Source: Nymphaea colorata (Eukaryota > Streptophyta > Magnoliopsida > Nymphaeales > Nymphaeaceae). Taken from it: 64,000 bases of DNA. Where the stretch lies: the NCBI RefSeq assembly GCF_008831285.2, contig NC_045149.1:10628417-10692416 (forward strand), in the 5' to 3' direction. Under the pieces are notes generated by a model. The model saw only the letters and a list, made by a program, of their open reading frames with translations, searched no databases and was not told the origin of the DNA. Within the stretch, counting starts at the first letter, position 1. Each line of letters opens with the position of its first letter. A program made the position numbers and the translations under genes. Of this stretch, positions 46,421 through 59,000 are shown piece after piece.

Positions 46421-48100
46421 ACATATAACCAGGTTTGGGTTGCCCAGGGCTAGATGGACTAAGCATCATCTTTTGAAAAAACAGCACGATTCTACAAAGT
46501 GGGAGAAACAGGAGAGAAATAGATGCAAGGGGTTTAATGTGGTTTGCTCAATTTGTGACGGTTCCTTTTCTCACTGTTTAAATTCTTTGAATCTCTCTCC
46601 CTTTGTACAAGTAGCATTAACCGCAAGAGGATTTCATGGGATCAGGATTACAATTTGACTCACATTGATTTATTCTCTTTCCTTTATTATTTCCTTGTGA
46701 ACAGGAGGCCGGTTGAAATTAATCTTTCCATGAGTGTTGGATTTGCTATTTTTCTCTACCTCACTGCAACAATTGACGTCAGCTCGGGTGCTAAAATAGC
46801 GCCACTGGACGCCATCTCTGGTGCTATTTTAGTGCCAATGCATCAAAGCTCTGACCGCCATTACTTTTTTTCTTCGGCCAGTGTTACACATATGTGACTT
46901 TATTTCAGCGTTAACAAAGCGCCCTAATTAACCGGCTCTTATGAAATGTATTAAGACACTACTTCGGGCATATGCTATGGTTACTTTTAAGTTTGGAATC
47001 AAAAGTGCATCACATATCAACATCTCTCCGAAGGCCATATTATAGTTGATCAGTTTGGCAGGCTGGGAAAAGCCTAGTTGTCAGTTTGATTCTCGTAAGC
47101 AATACTTTTCTAAACTGCAAATGGTAGATGATGTGTTGCATTCCAATTAACAAGTATCCTGCTCCTGGGGTAGGAGGAAAGGGGACAGTTTCGACTTATT
47201 CTCAAACCACCACAGCCAGAACGCCACATTTGCATGCCAGATCAAAAAGTACAAAAGAGATTTCTATAGCAAAATGATAGGGTTAGTGTTCCAATTTCTT
47301 CTATATTGTCTTAGTATAGGACATTTAAGTGCATTGGTTATTTTACAATGTTGGAGTACATTGGTGACAATTATCATATATTAGACTTTGACTTGTGTTG
47401 TGGCCTTAACTTTTCTTTTCGGGTAAGTAGGAGACACCTGGTTGAAAGCTGATGCCTCCACCTTAACCCCCATCCCTCTAAGGTACCAGATAGGACAGTT
47501 TGACTCTATAAAGAAATGTAGGACTTTTCCTAAAAAATTAAAAAATATGGGTTGGAACACTAAGACACTTGGTATAAGCACCCATGGATGGTAGGCCGTA
47601 GGCGAAGATGTGCTTTTGCCATCAGCCAATATCGTGAAAATAGAGGTCATAGCCATTACTAATTGATTTCTCAAGGCGTCAATGGAGACCGTTGGATGCC
47701 TCCCACACAAACCTCTCTTCACCTCTCTCTCCCTCATGCATGGTTACAGTCAGAGCGCTCTCATGCCACAATTAAAACCGCCTTACTCTATTGTCCACAT
47801 ATATATATATATACACACTTACTCAACAGTCTTGTACAAATCTGTCTGTGTGCACCACGTGTTTCTGCTGGGAGGCTTTTTCTATATGTTTGACGTCAGG
47901 TATTTGCATGCTACCATATATGCCTTGCAATCAAGGATGATGTGTCCCCCACATCCACTCAATGATCTACTATATGGTCGTCTTGGAGCAGCTCCCCCCC
48001 CCCCCCTCCCCCCCTCCCTCAATGTCTTCATCCTTGAGCTCTATCACTGCTCAATACCCATTTGACGATCGACAAAGTTGGAGGCCTTCATCTCGTCTAC
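46421..48100. other. Spacer, no gene recognised
   Basis: Holds a perfect-looking hairpin at 46787-46836, a possible SINE-like piece at 47061-47130, a (TA)n run at about 47800-47813 and a C/T tract at 47994-48018. Open stretches such as 47381-47737 (minus) lack recognisable domains. Confidence 0.35.
46787..46836. repeat. Inverted repeat (hairpin), 18-bp arms
   Basis: GGTGCTAAAATAGCGCCA (46787-46804) and TGGTGCTATTTTAGTGCC (46819-46836) pair with two mismatches around a 14-base loop. The GCTAAAATAGC-type text resembles subterminal repeats of some DNA transposons. No TSD was checked successfully. Confidence 0.6.
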
Positions 48101-48575
48101 AAGGATTGCTGTTGTCAGACTCATTCTCTTTTCTGGAACTACTTGCCCTTCATGGCAAAGCCAGGGTTACATGCTAGAAGAAACGAGGACATGTATGCGT
48201 GAGAGAGAGAGAGAGAGAGAGAGAGAGTCAAAAGAGTTTAACATCGTTTAGTCATTTGACCTACATCTACGATCTCTCACCCTTGGCAACTGCCCGTGGA
48301 ATTTTTCTACTACTTGAGATTGAGGAGATACATGATAACTCATAGCATCCCATGATCTTAAGACTCCCTTTACATGATAAATCAACTTCGCAAGATTTGA
48401 GAGAGTTTCCGATATTGCTGGATGCCTGGATCTTCTTTATATCATTCTTGTGTGAGTAATTGGCGTTATTATTCTGGGCACGATCTTCAATATTATCAAA
48501 TCTTCTAACATTAGCGTTACAAGTATCCTTGACTTGCATGGCTGCATTAGCTGATATTCCAACATCCCTCTCAAA
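48100..48575 (-). repeat. Probable copia 3' LTR remnant, minus strand
   Basis: The minus strand reads GAGTTTGAGAGGGA, a polypurine-like tract, then TGTTGGAATATCAGCTAATG, the usual copia PPT-LTR junction, at about 48578-48545. Before the tract, the frame reads KLNMQLAPLSLRG, like a copia pol C-terminus. A (GA)n run at 48200-48227 lies inside. The far end and partner LTR were not found. Confidence 0.4.
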
Positions 48576-50574
48576 CTCAATGGGGCAAGCTGCATGTTGA
48601 GTTTGAAGAGATAGTGACAGTAATGATCAAAAGAAAGGGCCACAACAAACAAAATATAGCTTCACCGACGCTTTAGTGGCAGGGATGGAAATAACACTTC
48701 GACAAGTCCCAAAAGGTAGCATTGCCTGCCCTAACGCTAGGGATGAATAAGTCTTACTAAGCTAACACTTCGTTGAAGATGGACATGATATGCTGCCTTA
48801 CGCTGCTCTCGTCAAGGCGCGCTATTGATGGCACATTGGCAGCTGTAGCATCAACCAAAATCGTGCGAGAGGGTGTTAACCCCACATGGAGCACTGGCGA
48901 GCCATCCCGTAGCTCCAGAAACCCCTCTTTCGCGCTATCCACATTTTGCTTTGGTGCGTCCTCTCTTCCCATTTGGGCGACGGAAGATCTCTCACTAACT
49001 GGTTTCCTTGTCACCGGACAGAAGATCTCTCATGACCTGGTTTTTCTGAGGAGGGCATCACCCAAAAGCTTCGCCCAACCTGGTTTTTTAAGGACTTCGC
49101 CCAACCTGGTTTTTCTTTGTAGGACTTCACCCAAAAGCTTCACCTAAAGTACTGGTGAGTTTCCTCAACACTGCATCGGCTCTCTCTCTCTCTCCTTCAA
49201 ATTTCATGGCTGCATCACTACATCAGTTTTGATCATCAGAAATCTCATTTTAGTTTGATTGTAATTTATCCGATTTTAGGCCATTTTACAACATTTTTGG
49301 CCCTGCCAACGGCCGAATCCGTAGGCAAACGTCCCCTAAAGCTGTCATCAGTTTTTTCGCCGACCGGTGCAAAGCCGTCGGTAGAAATTCCGTAGGCAAA
49401 AATATCGACGACGTCGTTATAGCCTTTTTTTTTCCGTATATTATGATGTCTACGAAAAATATCAGTGCCTATACATTCAGTCATAAGCAGCTTGTCATGT
49501 ACAACTTATTTAGACAACTGCAATAAAAAAGGAAAACAAACTTCATATCTTTCGTTCCTGGGCAAATTTTATGGTTAAGAAGAACAAAAATAATAGTACT
49601 AAGGTATATGTTTCTCACTTCAGACCCAAAGCACTCAGGAACTTCTCCTTGTGGTCTTCCATCCGACATGATTTTAAATTAACTAATTAACATGCTAAAA
49701 GAAATAACAAATAGTTCCAGACCGGCAATTACACAGACAACAAGTCCTCTAAAGAAAAGAGACTAAAAAATAAAAGGAGAGAAGCTAACAAGAGAATCAT
49801 GGCCTAATATCGTATCCTAGTGGGCCTATACTAAATGTCGTCTGGTTACTGGTAAGAATAAGTTGAGCATAAAAGTGCATGGCATAAATGCAACAGTTTA
49901 TAAACTATGGAAGCAATATAAGATTGTACGCATGTAGTAAAGCGGAACAAGAGGCCAAAGATCAAACTTTATCAACTAAATAGATAATACAGAAAGGAAA
50001 AGAAACATACTTGAAGGAAGATTTGATGCTGCAGCTTTTGCAACAAAGTTATTGGAAAACAAAGTCGCAATTCTAACCTGCCAGAAAACAATGAAAGAAG
50101 AACAGACCCAAGTGCTTAAACAATAGAGATGAACATATAGGCATGATAGTGCCACAAATATGCACATATTTGTGCATGCACATCATTAAGGCTATCAACC
50201 AACATATATATGTTGAATCCAGATTTAGCCACAAGAGCTGTAACAGAATGTCACATGGATGGAGCTGCTAGCGTATCTTTGAAATGTATGCTAACTACTT
50301 AGTGACAGTAACTATGCAGCAAAAGAATACAGTGTAAACAAAGATCCACATCTTGTCATGAAAGATGAGAAGCTGCAGGCTTCTTAAAGGTTTGGCATTT
50401 CATGAAAGATGAGAAGCTGCAGGCATCTTAAAGGTTTGACATATAGACGGAATTAGAAGTATGAATATACAAGGTATGTGCCCTGGCAGTATAGCTTTAC
50501 AGGAGTAAAGCAAGGAGAAGGTTACTCCTACAAGTTCTATTTGGCTCAGATAGAAGATTACCCGTGAACCATTC
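48576..50574. other. Spacer with gene or transposon fragments, minus strand
   Basis: An 85-codon minus frame at 48757-49014 (MTRKPVSERSSVAQ ... MSIFNEVLA) has no recognised domain. 49290-49430 carries CCGTCGGTAGAAATTCCG and CGCCGACCGG repeats like CACTA subterminal DNA. Two minus-strand exon-like blocks occur at 50013-50079 (VRIATLFSNNFVAKAAASNL, acceptor TTTTCTGGCAG, donor GTATGT) and 49613-49668 (MSDGRPQGEVPECFGSE, donor GTGAG). Function unknown. A 44-bp tandem repeat lies at 50357-50444. Confidence 0.35.
50567..50574. repeat. Target-site duplication of hAT-NA, left copy (AACCATTC)
   Basis: Exact copy at 51578-51585. Confidence 0.92.
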
Positions 50575-51577
50575 CAGTGGCGGAGCCAGCGTGGGGCAGG
50601 CGTGGGCGCCTGCCCACGCCAGCCAAAGAAAGCTACATGTCAAATGGAGCCTCAACCCAGCCTCACGCCCGTGTTGCCCACGCCAAAACGGATTGGGTCT
50701 CAGCCGTTCACAGCGATCCAGCTCCAGAAAACATAAAACATAAAACAGTCGCCCGGCCAAATTGGAATTTCACCCAAAAGTAGAAACTCAGACGAAAAGG
50801 TTGCTGTAGATAAGAGTCGGATGGCATCAGGTGTTTTTCATTTCTGTTGGTGGGGAAATTTTGTTTTTAGGCAGGGGCCTTTTCTTCTTAAATTCGCCAG
50901 AAAATGTTTCTTTTTCCCAAGATATTTGATGCGTCTCTGTTTCCTAAGATATTTGATGCAAACATGAGTTGCTCTAACTTTGCCAAATATGAACCCCAGT
51001 CCCCATATCATTAGTCATTTACCTTAAGCATCTTACAGATTTGGATGTCAACTGCTCAATAGACATCTTACAGTATGATGTCTGATTTCTGCAAGTAACA
51101 TCATAAAAAAGACAGTATGCCAACTGCTCAATAGACATTGTACAGGTTTAATTTTAAAAATCCTCAAGAAACTTCCTCTGTTCCACGACTGACTTCACGT
51201 TTGATCTATAGATTCCCATGTGGCATCTGATGTGTGGATATTTAATCTCTTATTCATGCAATCCTTTAACTATGGTCATTCGACCAAAAAATGCAACCCA
51301 AATGGCTTTGGACAGGATATATGAAATATGTTATTGCAGAAATATACTTTGCAGTTGTCTGTTAATGAAATGAAAATCAATTTTAATATGTTTGATCTTG
51401 CTATAAAGGCAATGCTATTATGCACCAAGGATATCTTTTTGCATCGTAAAGTGAGTAGAGTCTGATAAGGTATAAAGCACATTCAAGAGTAGTTGAATCA
51501 AAGTAGTTCAGTTGAAATTTTTTTTCACAAACTATGTACTAGTGCCCCATAGCCAAAAATTTCTGGCTCCGCCATTG
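50575..51577. mobile_element. hAT-NA: 1003-bp non-autonomous hAT element
   Basis: Starts CAGTGGCGGAGCCAG and ends CTGGCTCCGCCATTG: a 15-bp terminal inverted repeat with one mismatch. An exact 8-bp TSD AACCATTC flanks it. No transposase fragment is visible. A GC-rich palindrome GGCAGGCGTGGGCGCCTGCC lies just inside the left end (50595-50614). The left end matches the start of hAT-2 at 59854 (CAGTGGCGGAG), so a DUF4371-type transposase is the likely mobiliser. The intact TSD and ends suggest fairly recent insertion. Confidence 0.93.
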
Positions 51578-51585
51578 AACCATTC
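51578..51585. repeat. Target-site duplication of hAT-NA, right copy (AACCATTC)
   Basis: Exact copy of 50567-50574. Confidence 0.92.
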
Positions 51586-52079
51586 CCTAAAAATATACAA
51601 GCAAAATAAATAATTATTGAACGCCTTGATATATTGAGCATTTTAAACTGTGACACTCAATTCAATATCGAACATGATAAGTAAAACATACAAAGTCATA
51701 TCTGTTATGACCTCCATGAACATGTAAATAATCAAATAAAAAGTATAAAGTATCCAAACAATCATCGGCCATTTGGGCGCCCCCCAACCCCCACAAAAAA
51801 AAATTATGAGAAAATCAAGATTCGGCAAACTGGAATATCTCCTGACCGTCCGCCTCCTAGATCCAATTGCAAAAAAAAAAAAGAAAGGAAGCCAATTGCC
51901 ACTTCAACTATGGATGTTAAACTTTGTGACGAGTTCCTTTTGATTGTCTTATTTGGTACTTTTTTTCTTTGTCTAAGCTGCCAGGCAAGTAGCTGAAGAT
52001 TCAAACTTCCTCTGCTGACAATAACGAGTTCCTTCGCGGTGAACATTTTCACTCTGTAAATTTAGTACATTTTTTTCCA
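51586..52079. other. Spacer, no gene recognised
   Basis: AT-rich; open stretches on the minus strand (51643-51828, 51804-52052) lack domain features. Confidence 0.3.
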
Positions 52080-52346
52080 TAAGCAAAACTGTTACATCTT
52101 TAGTGGCGGATTCTCGTCTCAGTAAAAGGGAAAATATAGAACATCAAAATCAATTTTCAGTGACATTTCTTCGTTCATGTCAGTAAAAAGTAACATTTAC
52201 TGACATAATGTTGCGACATTAGTAAAAGCATCAGCGGCACTACTTTAACTGACGTTTGGAATAAAATGTCGGTAAAACCTTTCATGACGTTTTGCTTATT
52301 TTTGTTGACGTTTTTCTCATGTGGTAGAAACCAACTTTTTGTAGTG
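52080..52346. mobile_element. CACTA-type transposon end (one terminus)
   Basis: Right end CCAACTTTTTGTAGTG (52331-52346), reverse complement CACTACAAAAAGTTGG, the CACTA terminus. Inside are degenerate repeats with GTCAGTAAAA, TGACGTTT and GTCGGTAAAACC in both orientations, as in CACTA subterminal regions. The left terminus was not found, so this is a fragment or a small deletion derivative. Confidence 0.65.
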
Positions 52347-52393
52347 TTTTAAAAAGAACAATGCTGGGGAGCCAAGGAAGCGATGGATGCACA

Positions 52394-52916
52394 TAGGGCT
52401 GTTCGCAAGCTGAGTTCGAGCAAGCTCAGCTCGACTCAAACTCAGCTCAAGTGTCTCATGAAAAAACTCGAGATCATTTGATCTCAAGCCATGTTCAAGT
52501 TCATTAGCTCGAACTCGGGTCAGCTTGAACTCTAGAAATTCAAACTCGGCATGGTTAAGCTTGAGTTGAGGACTGGCTTGGGCTGAGACAAGCATTTTAT
52601 TAAAAAATTAGTTTTAAAAGAAAGAGGCAGCAAGGTGAATTAAAAATTGAACCTCACACTTGCTAGTCACACGCACACCCATCTAAACCATCTACCTTTC
52701 GTGACAATATCGTGAGATGTATTATAACTATGTTATCTTTTTCGAGCTTAACTGAGTCTAATTCCACCAAGCCCACTTTGCTCGATTCCGACCAGTCTAT
52801 GTGATCAAATTTTTCATTACTCAAACTCTACTTATTTAATACATAAGTTGAGCTCGTGTCAACTTTAACAAGCTCGTTCAAGACGAGACCGAGGATCAAC
52901 TGGTTGAACAGCCCTA
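52394..52916. mobile_element. 523-bp hAT MITE
   Basis: Starts TAGGGCTGTTCGC and ends GAACAGCCCTA (11-bp inverted ends TAGGGCTGTTC). Flanked by GATGCACA (52386-52393) and GATGCATA (52917-52924), an 8-bp TSD with one mismatch. The interior is full of AGCTCGAACTCG/AGCTTGA-type repeats near both ends and has an AT-rich centre. No coding sequence. Confidence 0.85.
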
Positions 52917-52924
52917 GATGCATA

Positions 52925-54199
52925 CAAGAACTATCATATCCCATAAAGATGAATGGCAAAAAAATCGAAAAGGATGAAGTATTATGTTGATTTTAAATCA
53001 CATTATCGAATTTTGGAAACTTACAAAAAGTTTTGGTTTGCTTTTAAGTGGTTGAAATAAAGAAATTCTATGATGAAAGAATTGGTGCAAGCACCACTGG
53101 TTTCAAAGGCTACTTCACCAAGCTATTTTATGTTCTTGGCAACTTTCTGCTGTTCTGTGCTCCTCTCCAACTCAGGGCTCCCTTTGGAAGATAACACCAT
53201 CCTTTATGGTGCCTTCCTCTTTCCTAACTTTGACTTTTCTAGATAAAGCCCAATGAATATGCACCTCTCAAAACAAAAAAAAAAAGAGAGGGTTGGGGCA
53301 TTTTAAAAAGTTTTTATCATGAGGTGTACTTTTTAGTTTTTTAAAGTTTTTTAATAATCTTCTTCTTGTTTTCAAAACCTTTCTTTTTCACTTTATCAAG
53401 GGTATTCTAGTCATTGCACAGCCTTGTGCTTGCACAAGAGTGTGCATATAACCAGCTTAGCTTTCAAGCAGAATCCAATTTAAGAAAGTGAAGTGTTTTT
53501 TTTTTTTAGCAGGAGCAGCATTGTCTGTTGAAATTGAGGCGCCTTGGCACCACATGCATTGATGTCGAAGGAAAAATGTAACAGGGACTCGATCTGCAGC
53601 GATAATTGGGGATTGAGTTGCGTGCACGGCGGTGTGCAAGCAACAAGGGGGATGGTGGCATTTTTGACATTTTTTATAAAGGAGTAGACATTTTAGACAT
53701 TTTTGCCTTTTTAACGCCTTTCTTACCCTTTTTCTAAAATTTATTTTTATTATTTTACCGAGGGTATTTTGGTCATTTTCATGCATGTGTACCAATCTTC
53801 CGTGCACTCCCCCTCTGATGATCGAACATCATTGGCCTTTGAATGCTGAATCTTATATAGTGTAATTTCTCAAGTTCAATGCCCAATAAAAGCAGTTTTT
53901 GTTAGCATTTTATAATTTCCAAATTTGTTCTAGGACATTAAAATCAAAATCTCAAATCTTTTATCTTCAATATTCGTTGCTGTTAAGGGCTCCTAATAAA
54001 ATCATACTTATATGTAAAATATAATTTTTATGCTTAAGTTCTCCCATGCTCAAGCCAGTAAGCCAGACACGATGTATGGTTTTGTGTCAACCAAATCATA
54101 TCTGAGACTTATGAAATATTTTCCAAAATATAATTTTCCATGAAGGCACATTTATAGCCACTTACCCGCAATATTTTATGCATTCTATACTATAAAAAG
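52925..54199. other. Spacer, low-complexity repeats
   Basis: Two related A/T-rich stretches at 53290-53460 and 53640-53810 share TTTTTAAAGTTTTT-like text, GAGGGTATT(C/T)T(A/G)GTCATT and GTGCA-rich ends. The minus frame 53457-53807 spans the second and has no domain. No gene recognised. Confidence 0.35.
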
Positions 54200-54344
54200 C
54201 ATGAAGTTAAACAAATAAACTTTCTATGGGGAAATTTCTTTGATAAAAACGTTCTCACCCTTGATTAGAAAAGCTTTATAAAATATTTGTAACAATCTAA
54301 AATATCACGATTTTATATGGATTTGCAAATGTTTTAGTTATATA
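54200..54344 (+). other. Orphan kiwellin 5'-flank, left half
   Basis: GGGGAAATTTC, TTGATTA, ATATTTGTAACAA and GCAAATGTTTTAGTTA parallel 33765-33870 upstream of K3. The right half resumes at about 54980. Confidence 0.5.
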
Positions 54345-54976
54345 TACCCAGGAATGTCAATGAATCGGATACAAATCAACTATACTCTTAACCATGTCCT
54401 TTTTTAGGATATTCACATATTCTCTGATTCAAATACAAATGAAGAAAGTCATATCTGAATCTGAATCCAAACCCAAAATTTGATTTTACAATTCAAATCT
54501 GATTTTTATGTTCATATCTGAATCCAAATCTTAATTTTAAACTGAATCAGGCAGATTTTTAAAATGTAAGAGCATTAGTTATAGAATATGTATTTAAAAC
54601 CACATCATATATGAATATGAATCTAAATCTGGTTTGATATTTATGCATATCTGAATCCGAATATGTTTGGATGTTGCTTCTTAAGTCCAAATCTGAATTC
54701 AAATTCAAATACAAACGAAGAAAGGCATATCTGAATCTGATTTTACATTCATCTCTTATCTAAATCTTAATTTTGAACCGAATCTGGCCAATTTTCATCA
54801 TGTAAAAGCATTAGATGTGAAGTATTTATTTAAAACTAATATTTGAATCCGAATCTGATCAGATGTCATTACTTAAATGGAAATCTAATTTGATTTTTTA
54901 ATAAGATATTAAATTGTTTTCATATCCAATTTTTTCAGAACAGTTTGGTTGGATATCTGATCCAAATGAAATATCG
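54345..54976. mobile_element. MITE-like element made of ATCTGAATC repeats, inserted in the kiwellin 5' remnant
   Basis: Ends GAATGTCAATGAATCGGAT and, reversed, CATGTCGATATTTCATTTGG are loosely inverted. The interior has many ATCTGAATCCGAAT-type words and two imperfect copies of one segment (about 54430-54640 and 54705-54870, sharing AAATACAAACGAAGAAAG and GTAAAAGCATTAG). K3-like flank exists on both sides, so the insertion is datable as later than the duplication. Confidence 0.55.
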
Positions 54977-55085
54977 ACATGTAGATTTTCCATACAATAG
55001 ATTTTGTAAAGGGACGAGGAAGATAAACATATTTTAATTGATTTTACCAGTGACAATTTAGACCATCCAATGGCCCAGATTTTCA
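54977..55085 (+). other. Orphan kiwellin 5'-flank, right half
   Basis: AAACATATTTTAATTG and TTACCAGTGACAATTTAGACC parallel 33916-33960. Similarity ends at about 55075; no kiwellin coding sequence follows. Confidence 0.55.
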
Positions 55086-55244
55086 TCCCTTAAAATCTAA
55101 CAGGAAGGTGGGTGCATGGTTACCATATATTTAAAAGAAAACATATTTTCCAAAATGTTATGCATGTTTGGAACCTTGCATGACCAACAAGGGACCAAAA
55201 TGACTAATAGAACCATTTTAAAATGTCTAATTTTTCTCTTTCTC

Positions 55245-55410
<166 letters not shown>

Positions 55411-55602
55411 CAGTTGGCCAACGTTCATTATCGGATGAATAAATTTAAATTTTACAACCTCAAAAAGTGTCGTAAATGGTGCACTCTGGAACGGAAAATT
55501 AGTGGTCATGGTTTGTAACCATGGAATGCATTATTTGTGATATTTTTTAGAGTCACAAAATTTAAAAAAAAAAATCCTACATAGACATTGGTCAGCAGAT
55601 TT

Positions 55603-55603
<1 letters not shown>

Positions 55604-55663
<60 letters not shown>
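55604..55663. repeat. (AT)n microsatellite, about 60 bp
   Basis: Uninterrupted AT dinucleotides. Confidence 0.97.
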
Positions 55664-55664
<1 letters not shown>

Positions 55665-56058
55665 CTCATACGTGAGATTCTGAGCCTAAAACATAGAATC
55701 ACTTCAACTGGGTTAGGCGAACGCTTGAACTGTGGCATAGAAATCCACAAAATTGAATATGATGCAACACTTTGATGTGTGTCTAGGTTGAATGTTAGTC
55801 CTTCACCAAACACTGTTAAATTGGGCGGCTGCTGTGGTCCACGGGAACGTTTCTTTTTGCCCTCAACTTGTCGATGGTTTCTCTGCAAATGACAACAGGA
55901 AGATCATGTTGGGAGAGGCAGGAAAACGTACCAGTTCCCCACAAAACTAGAGTGCCTTCCATTTTTCTCCCCCTTTTTTTCCTTCTATCTACTGCAGTTG
56001 AATGGAGCAATGTTAGGAACACCTGTAGAAGGCCGCTGTTTATAGGATGGACACCAAA
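55664..56058. other. Spacer, no gene recognised
   Basis: Left flank of the LTR at 56059. Open stretches on both strands are short and featureless. Confidence 0.3.
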
Positions 56059-59000
56059 TGTCACACCCCAACCTTTTTGACCGTCAAACACAATTTTTTT
56101 CTAACATAAAGCGTTGAAGTGTGACCACACAATAAATCAAAAAGAGGAAGCTATGTCATTCAAAACAATGGGGCGAAATCATTTATATAACAATTTTGAT
56201 TCATACAAAATCACATCTATGTATATGACAAAAATACCTCAAACCATATAATTGATGTCTAACAAAAACAAGACAGCAATACAGTCAAAATAAGACGCAC
56301 CGGCACTACAAAAGACCCAAAACCTTTCCAGTAGGACGTGAGTGAAGCCATCTGGTCCATCAAAACCTGAAAAACGAAACAACAGAATGCTTAGCCTTCG
56401 CAGTACGACAACAAGCCAAGAAAATTCCAAACCCCCTTGGATAGGGCTCAAATGTGAGAACAATCATAAAAACAATCTATGATCATGTCGTGTCAGGGCA
56501 TAGCCACATCATTTGCCAAGAAGACCCCTAACATAGACCACGACATGTAAAGGCCACTCAATGGCCACAGTAACATGTTTTCAATTCACATGCAAGACAC
56601 GAATAAACAAATTATTTCATTCATATCATTCACATGCACATCAATTATATACATTTCATTCATATACTTTTCATTTCATTAACTTCAGTGAATTCACAAT
56701 TCCTGTGGGTGCAAACACAGGCACGTGCACACCGTGGGCGGCCTACAGCCGAGAGACAACCCCCGTGGTGGCCCAGAACAGTAAGGATCCATTCACCCAC
56801 TGCAGCGGTAGAGCACTCATCAATGAATGTGAGAATTCCAAGGAGAGATACTCAGTCTTCCCTAGGATACTCAAGTTGGGAAGGCGGGAGCCCAACGCGC
56901 CAAGCGCAACATACAACAGTACCCTGGAGCCTTGCACCGCCTATGCTCCGAACATACGAGACCCGGGACGTCTCCCAAACACATTGCCACAACCCACTGG
57001 CCTCTCATATCTTATTCTTTCATTATTATCATTATAATTGCACATTTACAGAATGACTAGCTGGCTCAAGAGGTTGGTTCACTTCACAAGTGCACCTACA
57101 CCTCCAATTGCCTCCACACGAGGTCTACATATAACATTAACAGTCATAGCTAGCCGTCATACAATATGGATACAATTACCCTCCAATTCATTCATTTGCA
57201 TCATTGCCCGCGGTAATGTGTATGCAACAAAACACAACATTCACATCAATTATCACATCAATCACCTCTTTGAAAATCTTAGCCAAACCACAGAGAGTAT
57301 CTCGATCTGTTATTGGCTCGTAGCTGTCCTATGCAGTTATCATTCTATGATGTTTTATAATGCACAATTGGGGTCGAGAAGACACTCGACTTGATACCCC
57401 ACCTTATCTGTCCTAAACAATTATCAATTCTAGCATGCACATGCAAATGCGTAACATTTTCAAAACATGCTTCTAATAGTCTTTCAAAACAAATCATATC
57501 ACATATCAAACCATTTGCATGCATACACACATTCATTCACAAAACAATCCATCAACCACATCACAATCTTAGGATCCCATGATCCTAGGAACACACATTT
57601 GCCCCAGGCAGGGATTTGCCTGGAATGCTGTCATACCTGTCACGCGCCCTTAAAACTCTTCAAAATGCCTCGAGCTTCAAATTTGGTCGCTCAAGGTCGA
57701 CGGGACGTACCCGATGTACCTACAAACATACACAGGTGGTAAATTCTCTACTAGCTTAGTTTCGCAAAGCATACAAATATAAAACAAAATCACTGAGGCA
57801 CATGTCATCGCCTCAAAAGGGTGTCGATGGGTAGTGTCGAACCACAAGGCCCTCCAATAGGCCACTTCTCAACTTCTTGACGTTGCCACCAAACGTCAAA
57901 ACTCAATGTTTCGATCAATCCATCACTAACACATTTCTCCTTAATTCTCTTTAGTTGAGGCGTCTACCCAAAAGCACACCCAACTTACATGTTCTCCTCC
58001 AACTAACAACCGCAATGCACCCGTTGACAAAAACTTGTGCCACATGTTCTCCAAAACAAATCTAAATCTTCTAACCCACATCAAATATCTACCATGTTTC
58101 CCTATTGCTTCGAAAATCAACACATCATGCTAGAAAAACACTTATACACATAGATACTCGTCTTGTCAACATAGTCATAAGCTTCCCCAAAATAGCAAAG
58201 TCGCTAACATGCATCCCAAATCATCAAATTCTAAATTCTAGCATGCTTAAACAATAATTATACATGTCTAATAGATAATGTTCAATAATCTAGGTTCAAT
58301 TAGGTCTCGCTCACCCCAATCTAAGTGTCCAAACCGCTGCGGCACCTCCGACAGCCACCACAAGCGTTCAATCGATCCCCAAGCGGCAAAAATCGTGCAA
58401 TGCCGCCACCACCAACACCGTCTAATCGCTGTTATGAGGAAAGGAACACGTCCCCCAAACTGAAATCCGATCAAACAATGACAAAATCAGCGAGAAAGAG
58501 TGCTCGGCTGGAGGAAAAGGGGGAAAACAAATAGAAAATGGGGAGAAAGAGCTCAAGTAGGGAGCGTGTGGGCAGGGAGAGGCGCTGACAGAGGGAGGCG
58601 GGCAGAGGAGAGAGAGCGAGAGAGAGGAGAGGGACGAGAATGTGCAGAAAGGGAGAGGGAGACAGAGAGGACGGGAGAACAATGTTTGGTTGAGGGAGAG
58701 CGAGCGTGAGTGAGGGAGTGAGAGCTAGAGCAGAGTAGGAGAGGAAAAAAAGGAATCGTGCGAGCAGAGGGAAGGCATTGGCGACGAGGAGAGGAGGCTG
58801 CGCAGGAGGGAGGAGGTGAAGAAAGAAGAGGAAGGAGGAGGCGGAGTGAAGTCAAAAGCCTCACCTGAGCGCCACCGCCGCCATTCTCGTCGCCGCCCAA
58901 CACCTCTGTCTTCTTCTTCTTCCTTGCACTGGCACGAGAGGTAACAGAGGGGGTCTCATAGGAAGACGAGGGAGAAGAGGGAAAAACGAGAGAGGAGGGG

